From assembly GCA_955652655.1 (NCBI GenBank), contig CATPCK010000301.1, positions 1 to 16,351 of the forward strand: a stretch of DNA of 16,351 nt, given 5' to 3'. This DNA comes from an uncultured Ktedonobacteraceae bacterium. Its GTDB lineage: Bacteria; Chloroflexota; Ktedonobacteria; Ktedonobacterales; Ktedonobacteraceae. The notes below the pieces were generated by a model that was given only the letters and a program-made list of their open reading frames with translations, was not told the origin of the DNA and did not search any database. The stretch's first letter is position 1; each line of letters starts with the position of its first letter. The position numbers and the translations under genes are program-made. Below, one piece after another: positions 6,973-13,458 of the stretch.

Positions 6973-8187
6973 ATGATTGTGATTTCAATCTTACGCATAT
7001 ATTGCTATCGCTTCTGTTTTCTACTTATGCTATTACTGCTCGTGGGATTGTTCTCCTCGTCAGCTCATGCAGATGGGGGGGCTCCTCAACTCGCCTATGT
7101 GGCAGGAGCTGTACAAGGCATCAGCATCATTGATATCGCACGACAGCGTGTGACTGGGACTATTGCCGTAGGTGGGAATCCGCGCACTGTCTTGATGAGT
7201 CCGGACGGGCATGCGCTATATGTTACGCAGCCAACGCTGGGACTGGTTGCAGTGATCGTCGCGAAAACAGGAAAGACTCTCTGCACGGCCAGCCTTCCTG
7301 GTCAACCGTCACTGCTAGCACTCAGCCTGGATGCAACAGTCCTGTATGCGGCAGGTCAGGGAGACACTAAAGTGCGTGCACTTGATCCCGTGACCTGCGC
7401 AGTCCAACGGACTTTCGGGACTCATGAACCCGTCTATGGACTGGCAGTGACGGCATCAACCGCGGCTGATGCCACTCCCTTAACGCCCAATCAGCTCTGG
7501 ATCACCGGGACCACTTCACTCACGATCTTCGAGGTGAACGGACACCTGCTTGGCTCTGTGCCTATTGCTGGCGGACCGCAATATATCAGCATCCCTGGCG
7601 GTTTTACTGCTTATGTTACCACTCGCCAGGGTACCGTCGTTGCTGTTGACCTGAATACACGACGGATTGTCCAGACATTGCTCAGTGAGGGGCAATTTGG
7701 CCCAATGGATTATGATGCGAACACTGGCGAGGTCTATGTGCCTGATCGGCAGCACAACCAACTGGATGTCCTAACACCTGTCATGGCGAGTACAACTCTG
7801 ACACCGCACGAACCAGAGCAGATTATCCATCTGAGCAGTTCCCCGCAATCGGTCGCCATCACCAGCGACGGACAACTAGGCTTCCTGGCACTCTCTAACG
7901 GTCAAGTACTTATGCTCGACGTCCCCGGACGAAGCATCGTCACCAGCATCGCGGTCGGTGGATCTCCACACTTCATCATCACTGGCCTCTACCCACCTGT
8001 AAATAGTCCTATATTTACTCCACAGCAGACGGCAACTGCGCCACCATCGGCAAATCCCATCAGTCGTCCCTTTCTCATTGTCTTGATGGTACTGGTAGGA
8101 GTACTCTTGTTGGGTACGCTCTGGCTCTTTTGGAGTCACTACCAGAAGCGGCTTGCTAATGACGACTCTACTCGCAAGCGTCTCTAA
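6973..8187 (+). CDS. Exported YVTN-type beta-propeller protein with C-terminal membrane anchor
   Basis: 404-residue protein with a signal peptide (long hydrophobic stretch, probable cleavage after AHA at 33), a repeated beta-propeller body and one C-terminal helix (about 367-387) followed by a basic tail, so the propeller should face outward. Propeller repeats show the YVTN pattern: blades contain segments such as SPDGHALYVTQ, LDATVLYAAGQGD and TSDGQLGFLALSNGQ, interspersed with I-x-V-G-G-x-P turns (IAVGGNP, IAVGGSP). Such proteins are usually scaffolds or ligand binders, and no catalytic motif is seen. The start is ATG 6973 with AGGGA four bases upstream; a longer TTG-initiated frame at 6955 would place charged residues before the signal peptide and lacks a ribosome-binding site. 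It may share a transcript with the zinc-ribbon gene. Confidence 0.87.
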   Translation: MIVISILRIYCYRFCFLLMLLLLVGLFSSSAHADGGAPQLAYVAGAVQGISIIDIARQRVTGTIAVGGNPRTVLMSPDGHALYVTQPTLGLVAVIVAKTGKTLCTASLPGQPSLLALSLDATVLYAAGQGDTKVRALDPVTCAVQRTFGTHEPVYGLAVTASTAADATPLTPNQLWITGTTSLTIFEVNGHLLGSVPIAGGPQYISIPGGFTAYVTTRQGTVVAVDLNTRRIVQTLLSEGQFGPMDYDANTGEVYVPDRQHNQLDVLTPVMASTTLTPHEPEQIIHLSSSPQSVAITSDGQLGFLALSNGQVLMLDVPGRSIVTSIAVGGSPHFIITGLYPPVNSPIFTPQQTATAPPSANPISRPFLIVLMVLVGVLLLGTLWLFWSHYQKRLANDDSTRKRL

Positions 8188-8212
8188 TGCTCTGTCAAGC
8201 TTCAAGTGAAAG

Positions 8213-8701
8213 GTGAGATGTGGGAGCCTGGCGAGCCGGGATTATGTGGAAGCGGTTGAACGAGGGCAGACGCTCATAGGCTTCCTCACCTCAAATAATC
8301 TCAATGAGTACCTGTACGAGTCACGCCGAGGACGCTATATCCTCGCAGTGCGCATCTCCAGGTACGAGTTGATAGAGCAGGTGCGCAGTCTGCTTGCCCG
8401 CCATCATGCGCACCTCATGAAATATGTCGATACCTGGACGGTTGTTGATCTCCTCCCTTAGATATGCCGATACATGGACAGTTGCTGATCTCTTCTCTTT
8501 TCCAGGCATGCAGTTCGGCAGGCTCCGCCGCATGGGGGAGGCCGTAGAAAGAGGCCAGTTGATTTCACTGCTTGCTTGCCTACTTGATCCTTCTGAACAC
8601 CGCTGTCGATGAAGTGGACGACGATGCCCAGTCTCCCACTGTTTGCTTGGACGAGAAGCTCGTCGCGCTGGAAGCTGAACGCATCGGTCAGGTGAGTATC
8701 G
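8213..8701 (+). pseudogene. Decayed remnants of general-stress-type paralogues
   Basis: No intact gene is seen, but three overlapping frames hold protein-like pieces. The first (8213-8461) contains VEAVERGQ, then RYILAVRIS, HHAHLMKYVDTWTVVDL and a stop. The second, shifted by +1, repeats YADTWTVADL and later GEAVERGQ. The third, shifted again (about 8600-8710), reads LDEKLVALEAERIGQVSIV, which resembles the C-terminal YsnF/DUF2382 pattern. The order (Y-x-E-x-V-x-RG element, HxAxxxxYxxTWTV element, DUF2382-like element) recalls general stress proteins of the GS17M/YflT-YsnF type. The two copies of each motif differ mostly at synonymous sites (for example GAA GCG GTT versus GAG GCC GTA), so they come from diverged paralogues joined by recombination. 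The family assignment rests on short motifs and is tentative. Confidence 0.4.
8421..8500 (+). repeat. Diverged 40-base tandem repeat
   Basis: Units 8421-8460 and 8461-8500 align without gaps at 32 of 40 positions. Both encode a (Y)xDTWTVxDL element, but because 40 is not a multiple of three the second copy is in a different frame. Differences are mostly transitions that are silent or Val/Ala in the shared frame, which points to old paralogous coding sequence rather than recent slippage. Confidence 0.75.
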
Positions 8702-9580
8702 TTACGATGAGAAGTGCATGTGCCCAACGGTGGTATGGGCCAGCAGTTTTTGGGCGTTGCGCCACATCAGCTTTTCCCGTACCTCTGGCGTAAAGTAGGT
8801 GAGTGGTTCAAAATCTTTGAGCCAGCGCTGCGGCGTGATGAAGGGATAATCCGACCCAAAGAGGAAGCGATCTTGTAGGCGGGTGGCCGCTTCACGCAGC
8901 AGCGTTTCGGGGATGCGTTTGGGAGACCAACCGGAGAGATCGTTGAAAATATTGGTCTTGTGCTGCATAGCAGCAATCATCTCCTCATGCCAGGGCCACG
9001 ACGGGTGGGCACCGATGATGGTCAGGCCGGGGAAATCGGCGGCCAGGGAGTCCAGGTAGATGGGACGAGTATAGTCCAGCTTGATGCCCATGCCACCTGG
9101 GGTGCCTGCACCAAGGCCGTTGGTACCTGTATGGAAGAGGGCTGGAACACCCAACACTTGAATTTTCTCCATCAAGGGATAAAATTGCGGGTCATTCGGA
9201 TAGAAAGCCTGGACGCCAGGATGAAATTTCGCGCCCGCCAGGCCCAGGTCTTTGATGGCGCGCTCCATTTCTTTGATGGCTACCTTCCCTTTGTGCGGGT
9301 CAACGCTGGCGAAGCCGATAAATTGCTGTGGATAGCGTCTGACAATTTCCGCGATATAGTCATTGCCCAATGGAGGTAGGCCTGTGGCTGTTTCCGCATC
9401 CCAGGCCAGCAGTACACCGATCATATCTAGTTCCGCGTAATCGGCTGCTATCTGGTCGATATTCTTCAGCTTAACCTCGGTGCGGAAGAAGCGCTCGGCG
9501 GCCTTAGCGTACGGACCGAGCGTGACCTGCATAAATTCCGTCGTTGGCAGGTGGACATGAAAGTCGATGGCTCGTGGCAT
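8702..9580 (-). CDS. Metal-dependent amidohydrolase (Amidohydro_2 / ACMSD-like superfamily)
   Basis: 292-residue TIM-barrel hydrolase or decarboxylase. Metal and catalytic residues are visible in the expected order: the HxH motif at the first strand (His8, His10), His120 (AKFHPG), His150 (LFHTGT), His192 (IIGAHPSWPW) and Asp244 (FGSDYP). This is the pattern of the family that includes 2-amino-3-carboxymuconate-semialdehyde decarboxylase and resorcylate-type decarboxylases, as well as hydrolases; the substrate cannot be told from sequence. I chose ATG 9580, with TTGGAGGAA about six bases upstream, over the longer frame to 9610. It is divergent from the aminobenzoyl-CoA-like cluster and shares its regulatory region, so a role on a ring-derived acid of that pathway is possible but unproven. 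It converges on the decayed region at 8213-8701. Confidence 0.85.
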   Translation of the reverse strand: MPRAIDFHVHLPTTEFMQVTLGPYAKAAERFFRTEVKLKNIDQIAADYAELDMIGVLLAWDAETATGLPPLGNDYIAEIVRRYPQQFIGFASVDPHKGKVAIKEMERAIKDLGLAGAKFHPGVQAFYPNDPQFYPLMEKIQVLGVPALFHTGTNGLGAGTPGGMGIKLDYTRPIYLDSLAADFPGLTIIGAHPSWPWHEEMIAAMQHKTNIFNDLSGWSPKRIPETLLREAATRLQDRFLFGSDYPFITPQRWLKDFEPLTYFTPEVREKLMWRNAQKLLAHTTVGHMHFSS

Positions 9581-9640
9581 ACCATGTTCCTCCAAATAGT
9601 ACTCAAGCACAGCTTTATGCCTGCAGCGCTAGTTCACCCG

Positions 9641-9709
9641 ATGTGCATATTTTTTCTGATTCCTCCTCGCAGCAAGAAATCGCCTTCGGCGGCAAAAAAA
9701 CGTGCACAT
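9641..9709 (-). promoter_or_regulatory. Large inverted repeat with inner hairpin in the probable amidohydrolase leader
   Basis: ATGTGCATATTTTTT (9641-9655) is matched by AAAAAAACGTGCACAT (9694-9709): seven perfect outer pairs (ATGTGCA/TGCACAT) and a U/A run, interrupted by a small internal loop. A tight inner hairpin CGCC-TTC-GGCG (9681-9691) sits in the loop. On the minus strand the T-run precedes the inner hairpin, so this is not a standard terminator. Lying between the -10 boxes (9720-9735) and the start codon (9580), it could be a 5'-UTR attenuator or a pair of operator half-sites. The loop also contains a GAGGAGGA sequence followed by a four-codon upstream frame (MHIG). Confidence 0.4.
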
Positions 9710-9717
9710 GGCATTAG

Positions 9718-9736
9718 TTATTATAGCTTATTATAG
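9718..9736 (-). promoter_or_regulatory. Tandem consensus -10 boxes for the amidohydrolase
   Basis: TTATTATAG occurs twice, separated by one base, so the minus strand carries two perfect TATAAT hexamers (9735-9730 and 9725-9720). They point toward the amidohydrolase and leave a leader of about 130 bases. No consensus -35 is present at 17 bases; instead the perfect palindrome GTAGGCCTAC (9743-9752) occupies the spacer of the outer promoter, a position suited to a regulator. Confidence 0.45.
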
Positions 9737-9742
9737 TCTCGA

Positions 9743-9752
9743 GTAGGCCTAC
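9743..9752. promoter_or_regulatory. 10-base perfect palindrome in the amidohydrolase promoter
   Basis: GTAGGCCTAC is fully self-complementary and sits directly upstream of the outer TATAAT box. It overlaps where RNA polymerase would contact the spacer, so a bound protein there would affect transcription. The short length means chance occurrence is possible. Confidence 0.3.
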
Positions 9753-9810
9753 GATGTCCAAGACCCGACACAGGTGACAGCGTTTCTCCTTTGCAATGTG
9801 TGGATTCACC

Positions 9811-9824
9811 TGCCAAACGTGGCA
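9811..9824. promoter_or_regulatory. Inverted repeat TGCCA-N4-TGGCA
   Basis: Perfect 5-base arms around AACG, in the regulatory stretch between the amidohydrolase and the right-hand operon. It could be an operator or a small hairpin, and is short enough to be chance. Confidence 0.25.
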
Positions 9825-9835
9825 AATTGTTCAGA

Positions 9836-9864
9836 TTGCTCATAATGTGCACGCCTGCTAAACT
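9836..9864 (+). promoter_or_regulatory. Weak candidate promoter for the micro-ORF unit
   Basis: TTGCTC and TAAACT are separated by exactly 17 bases, and the spacer contains ATGTGCACG, which also occurs inverted at 9701-9709. A transcript from here would carry the TTACGCAA inverted repeat, the 10-codon upstream frame and the micro-ORF. Both hexamers are poor matches. Confidence 0.22.
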
Positions 9865-9898
9865 AGAACTAATAAGCCTTCGCTTGTGGCGCGACAGA

Positions 9899-9921
9899 TT
9901 ACGCAACGAGACATTGCGTAA
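9899..9921. promoter_or_regulatory. Operator-like inverted repeat TTACGCAA-N7-TTGCGTAA
   Basis: Two perfect 8-base arms around a 7-base centre, 23 bases in all, with centre-to-centre spacing of about one and a half helical turns, as is common for dimeric TetR/MarR/GntR-type regulators. A -10-like TATATT (9941-9946) lies shortly downstream on the plus strand. It could instead form an RNA hairpin. The regulator is not in the window. Confidence 0.45.
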
Positions 9922-9990
9922 CTCTCCCACATAACACTCGTATATTAGTAAGAGTAACCATTATCAATAAACATCAGTTGATAGGAGATA

Positions 9991-10023
9991 ATGGACGTCA
10001 GTGGTTACATGAAATGGAGGTAA
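9991..10023 (+). CDS. Ten-codon upstream ORF (possible leader peptide)
   Basis: ATG preceded by AGGAG (3-4 bases away) opens a frame reading MDVSGYMKWR. Its TAA stop falls between the Shine-Dalgarno GGAGG and the ATG of the following 31-codon ORF, so ribosomes ending here would be placed at the next start. This arrangement suits translational coupling or a leader peptide. Its short length makes chance a real alternative. Confidence 0.3.
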   Translation: MDVSGYMKWR

Positions 10024-10030
10024 AAAAAGC

Positions 10031-10126
10031 ATGGTAAGGCGATTGTTGTTTATGTTAGGAGGTCTCTTCTTCTTCCGCACGTTTATGAGGAACATGAGAA
10101 GGAGACGCTACACTGAGTACGATTAA
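10031..10126 (+). CDS. 31-residue basic, hydrophobic micro-protein
   Basis: The frame begins ATG GTA AGG CGA and encodes a peptide with a hydrophobic core (residues 5-15, rich in Leu, Phe and Gly) flanked by arginines, including four consecutive Arg near the C-terminus (23-26), and ending TEYD. It is preceded by GGAGG ten bases upstream and followed 22 bases later by a strong intrinsic terminator, so it looks like a real, separately terminated unit. A very short membrane-associated or nucleic-acid-contacting peptide would fit. I recognise no family and infer no function. Confidence 0.5.
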   Translation: MVRRLLFMLGGLFFFRTFMRNMRRRRYTEYD

Positions 10127-10148
10127 GGTCGTAGGATGAACCCGAAGA

Positions 10149-10197
10149 ACCTGCAAAGGCCGGTGCTATCACTGGACTTTGCAGGTCCTTTGGTTTT
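10149..10197 (+). terminator. Strong intrinsic terminator after the micro-ORF
   Basis: ACCTGCAAAG (10149-10158) pairs perfectly with CTTTGCAGGT (10177-10186). After one G/A mismatch, CCGGTG pairs with CACTGG (one G-U pair) around a CTAT loop, giving a stem of about 17 levels. It is followed by CCTTTGGTTTT, a T-rich though interrupted tail. It separates the micro-ORF from the LLM promoter. Confidence 0.7.
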
Positions 10198-10220
10198 GGA
10201 CAGGCTTATCGTACCCACTC

Positions 10221-10249
10221 TTGAGTTACCGGTGGTTATGTGGCATACT
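10221..10249 (+). promoter_or_regulatory. Promoter of the aminobenzoyl-CoA-like operon
   Basis: TTGAGT (10221-10226) and CATACT (10244-10249) have an ideal 17-base spacer, each hexamer matching consensus at four of six positions, and TGG precedes the -10 as an extended element. It lies between the terminator and the LLM gene, giving a leader of about 55 bases. Confidence 0.5.
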
Positions 10250-10310
10250 TTTCCCATTAGAACGAGAGGAATAGAACGAAATAAGGCAAAGCGACAAGGG
10301 GGTTGCGCCT

Positions 10311-11189
10311 ATGAGAGTCGGAGTCGGGCTACCAACAGGTATACCGGGTACGGATGGACAACTCGTAGTTGAATGGGCAAGGCGGGCCGATGCAGGCCCG
10401 TTTTCAAGCCTGGGAGTGATCGATAGGCTCGTGTATGATAGCTATGAGCCTCTCACTGTCCTCGCAGCTGCCGCTGCCGTTACGCAGCGGGTTTTGCTAG
10501 CAACAACCATCGTCATAGGACCACTGCACAACAACACCCTGTTGGCCAAAGTGGCGGCCTCAATTGACGCACTTTCAAGTGGGCGGTTGGTATTAGGGCT
10601 GGCGATAGGCGCTCGTAAAGAAGATTATGATGCCGCGGGGATTGACTATCGAACGCGGGGAAAGCGGCTCACAGAGCAACTCGCTACGCTGCGCTCGCTG
10701 TGGGAAGATGGCTCTCTCAGTCCAAAAACAGCTCGCGCCAGGGGGCCAGATCTGCTCATTGGAGGGTTGAGCGACCATGGATTTGCCCGGGTAGCACGTT
10801 ATGCTGATGGTTACGTACACGGTGGTGGGCCTCCTAAGGCATTTGCCCGCGCCGCTGACAAAGCACGCGCAGCCTGGTGTGATGGCGGACGCCCCGGCAG
10901 ACCACAACTCTGGGCGCAGGGGTATTTCGCTCTTGGCAGCGATGATATAGAGGCATCTGGAGCGAGCTATTTAAAGAATTATTACGCTTTCACAGGCCCT
11001 TTCGCCGAGAGAATTGCCGCTGGCCTCCTCACCAGCCCCCAGGCAATCGCCCAGTTCATGCGCGGCTATGAAGAGGCTGGATGTGATGAGTTAGTTCTCT
11101 TCCCGACAGTGCCCGATATTGCCCAGCTCGATAAAATGGCCGATATTCTCAAAAGTCTGGGCAGGGATTTCAACTATACTACTGATTAA
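10311..11189 (+). CDS. LLM-class (luciferase-like) flavin-dependent oxidoreductase
   Basis: 292-residue TIM-barrel protein of the luciferase-like monooxygenase family, which uses FMN or F420 for monooxygenation or hydride transfer. Family signatures are visible: an N-terminal strand RVGVGLPTG, the VLLATTIVIGPLHNN region, and SSGRLVLGLAIGARKEDYDAAG (about 90-111), the typical GRxxLGxxxG followed by DYxAxG. The length is normal. The start has AAGGGGG eight bases upstream. It is the first gene of the right-hand operon, 20 bases before the two-domain flavoprotein. By context it may act on the same CoA thioester or a downstream ring intermediate. Whether it binds F420 or FMN cannot be read from the sequence. 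An LLM enzyme is not part of the Azoarcus anthranilate scheme as I recall it. Confidence 0.88.
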   Translation: MRVGVGLPTGIPGTDGQLVVEWARRADAGPFSSLGVIDRLVYDSYEPLTVLAAAAAVTQRVLLATTIVIGPLHNNTLLAKVAASIDALSSGRLVLGLAIGARKEDYDAAGIDYRTRGKRLTEQLATLRSLWEDGSLSPKTARARGPDLLIGGLSDHGFARVARYADGYVHGGGPPKAFARAADKARAAWCDGGRPGRPQLWAQGYFALGSDDIEASGASYLKNYYAFTGPFAERIAAGLLTSPQAIAQFMRGYEEAGCDELVLFPTVPDIAQLDKMADILKSLGRDFNYTTD

Positions 11190-11209
11190 ACAGGCTGGAG
11201 GAGACCACC

Positions 11210-13354
11210 GTGAAGATCATCATCCTTGGTGCCGGGCCAGCTGGTCTCTATGCCGGTCTGCTCATCAAAAAGGCGAACCCCTCGCACGATATTACGATCA
11301 TCGAACGCAACGCAGCAGATGTAACATATGGTTGGGGAGTCGTCTTTTCCGATCGCACGCTGGCTTCATTTCAAAGAGCCGATTACAGAAGCTACGAGCA
11401 AATCACCAACCGGTTTGTCATCTGGGATGCCATCGATGTGCATTACCGGGACGCAACCATCTGTTGTGGCGGTCATGTCATCGCCAGTATCGCGCGGAAG
11501 GACCTGCTCAACATTCTGCAAAGGCGCTGTGAAGAAGTGGGGGTTAGCCTGGTTTTCAAGCAAGAAATACATAATCTTGCTGACCTGGGCAGCTACGATT
11601 TGCTGATCGCCGCTGACGGGGTCAACAGTATTATGCGCAAGATTCACGCGGACCAATTCAAATCAAGGGTGGAGCCGGGCAAAGCCAGGTATATCTGGCT
11701 TGGCGCGCAAAAAGTGCTCGACGCTTTTACTTTTATTTTTCGAGAGAATGAACACGGTCTTTTCCAGGTGCATGCCTATCCGTCGAGCGGTACAACCAGC
11801 ACCTTCATCGTTGAATGCGACGAAGCAACATGGATGAATGCGGGGATGAATGAGGCCAATGAGGAACAGAGCCTCGCTTATTGCCAGCGGCTCTTTGCCA
11901 GGGACCTGGGCGAAGCGCCGCTCTTATCGAATAACTCCAGGTGGATTAACTTCCCGACGCTGAAGACTGAAAGCTGGCATTACCAGAATATTGTCTTACT
12001 TGGTGATGCTGTGCACACCGCGCACTTTTCTATCGGTTCAGGCACAAAGCTGGCGATGGAGGATGCCATTGCCCTGGCAACGGCTCTTGAACAACAACCC
12101 AACCTCGAGAACGCCCTCAATGAGTACGAACTTGAGCGCAGGCCTGTTGTCGAGATATTTCAAAACGCTGCCAAGGTAAGCCAGGAGTACTTCGAGACAA
12201 TCAAGCGCTACCTGGGGCTGGAGCCAATGCAGTTTACCTTCCAGTTGCTCACCCGCAGTGGCAGAATCTCCTACGATGACCTCAGACTGCGTGATCCCCG
12301 TTTTGGAGACGCGATTGATCGATGGTTTGCCCAACAAGCTGGCAAGGGTCGCTCCAGCTTCGCACCGCCGCCGACGTTTACACCAATCGAGTTACGCACA
12401 CTTACTCTACCGAATCGCATCGTTTTGTCTCCTGGCGCCCAGGATACGTGCGAGCAAGATGGGACAGTGAATGATGAATACCTGGCCCGTATCAAAAATT
12501 GTGGGCTCAGCGGAGCAGGGTTAGTGATAAGTGGACCGGTCGCAGTTTCTGCCGAGGGGTGTATAACCCCTAACTGCGCCGGGATATACGACACCAGGCA
12601 TATAACAGCGTGGGCAAAGATTGTGCGAGCCATGCACGACGAAACAACGGCAAAAATAGCGATACAGTTAAATCATGCCGGGCGACGTGGCGCAACTCAA
12701 CCAAGAGCAGAGGGGCTGGATCGACCGCTACGCCAGGGTACCTGGCCACTCATCTCTGCCTCTCCGCTCCCCTATACGTCGCGCAGCCAGGTACCCAGAG
12801 AGATGAACCGAAGCGATGCAGAGAACGTGCGCAATGATTTCGTCCGTGCCGCCAGTATGGCAGAAAGAGCGGGGGTTGACCTGCTCCAGTTGAACTTCGC
12901 GCACGGCTATCTCATGGCAAGCTTCCTCTCTCCTCTCGCCAATCTGCGCTGTGATGAGTATGGAGGTGACCTGGAAGGACGCATGCGTTTTCCATTAGAG
13001 GTGTTTGACGCTGTACGCGATGTGTGGCCCACCAACAAGCCTCTATCGGTCGCTCTGACCGTCACCGACTGCGTCAAGGGAGGCGCTGGAGTTGAAGATG
13101 CAGTGATCTTCGCAAGGTTACTGAAGAAGCAAGGGTGTGATATACTTGAGGTGAAGGCAGGCCAGACGACAATTGAGAGCGAACCCGCCTACGGTCGCGG
13201 TTTTCTGACGCAGGTAAGCGAACAGGTGCGCAACGAGGCAAACATTCCTACGATGGTTGGCGGCTACCTCACCACAAGCAATGAAGTCAACACGATTCTG
13301 GCCGCTGGCCGCGCGGATCTGTGCATTATGGACATACCACTTCGAAACGGATAG
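11210..13354 (+). CDS. 2-aminobenzoyl-CoA monooxygenase/reductase-type two-domain flavoprotein
   Basis: 714-residue fusion. Residues 1 to about 375 form an FAD aromatic monooxygenase with GAGPAG at 7-12, the ADG motif at 135-137 and GDAVHTAHFSIGSGTKLAMEDA at 265-286, the hallmark seen in salicylyl-CoA/aminobenzoyl-CoA hydroxylases. Residues from about 388 form an Old Yellow Enzyme-like barrel with QLNHAGRRG, AHGYLMASFLSP and DEYGG. In Azoarcus evansii such a fusion hydroxylates and then reduces 2-aminobenzoyl-CoA with O2 and NADH. Here the barrel stops early: after AAGRADLC comes MDIPLRNG and a stop, where relatives continue with a GRPHL-type phosphate-binding motif and about 40 more residues. 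The start is GTG with GGAGGAG six bases upstream. Alternative: a salicylyl-CoA 5-hydroxylase/oxidoreductase with another aryl-CoA substrate. Confidence 0.85.
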   Translation: MKIIILGAGPAGLYAGLLIKKANPSHDITIIERNAADVTYGWGVVFSDRTLASFQRADYRSYEQITNRFVIWDAIDVHYRDATICCGGHVIASIARKDLLNILQRRCEEVGVSLVFKQEIHNLADLGSYDLLIAADGVNSIMRKIHADQFKSRVEPGKARYIWLGAQKVLDAFTFIFRENEHGLFQVHAYPSSGTTSTFIVECDEATWMNAGMNEANEEQSLAYCQRLFARDLGEAPLLSNNSRWINFPTLKTESWHYQNIVLLGDAVHTAHFSIGSGTKLAMEDAIALATALEQQPNLENALNEYELERRPVVEIFQNAAKVSQEYFETIKRYLGLEPMQFTFQLLTRSGRISYDDLRLRDPRFGDAIDRWFAQQAGKGRSSFAPPPTFTPIELRTLTLPNRIVLSPGAQDTCEQDGTVNDEYLARIKNCGLSGAGLVISGPVAVSAEGCITPNCAGIYDTRHITAWAKIVRAMHDETTAKIAIQLNHAGRRGATQPRAEGLDRPLRQGTWPLISASPLPYTSRSQVPREMNRSDAENVRNDFVRAASMAERAGVDLLQLNFAHGYLMASFLSPLANLRCDEYGGDLEGRMRFPLEVFDAVRDVWPTNKPLSVALTVTDCVKGGAGVEDAVIFARLLKKQGCDILEVKAGQTTIESEPAYGRGFLTQVSEQVRNEANIPTMVGGYLTTSNEVNTILAAGRADLCIMDIPLRNG

Positions 13355-13358
13355 AACA

Positions 13359-13382
13359 GGAGGGAGCACTACTCCCTTCTTT
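13359..13382 (+). terminator. Hairpin in the gap after the two-domain flavoprotein gene
   Basis: GGAGGGAG pairs with CTCCCTTC (one G-U) around a CACTA loop and is followed by TTTT (from 13380, broken by AG). It lies 5 bases after the stop. The U-tract is short, so it may be a partial terminator, an RNA-processing or stability element setting different levels of upstream and downstream genes, rather than the end of the operon. Confidence 0.45.
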
Positions 13383-13458
13383 AGTGTGAACCAGCAGAAG
13401 CAGAAGATGTCCATTAAGAGTTACGTACTACCTGCAATGAAGAGAGGATAGTATTTTT

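Noticed and set aside
9721..9930. 69-codon minus-strand frame in the intergenic region
   Set aside because: Runs through several palindromes and promoter-like elements, has no domain, and is better explained as regulatory DNA.
10136..10372. 78-codon plus-strand frame beginning just after the micro-ORF
   Set aside because: It spans the strong terminator and the operon promoter and overlaps the LLM start in another frame; translation has no coherent features.
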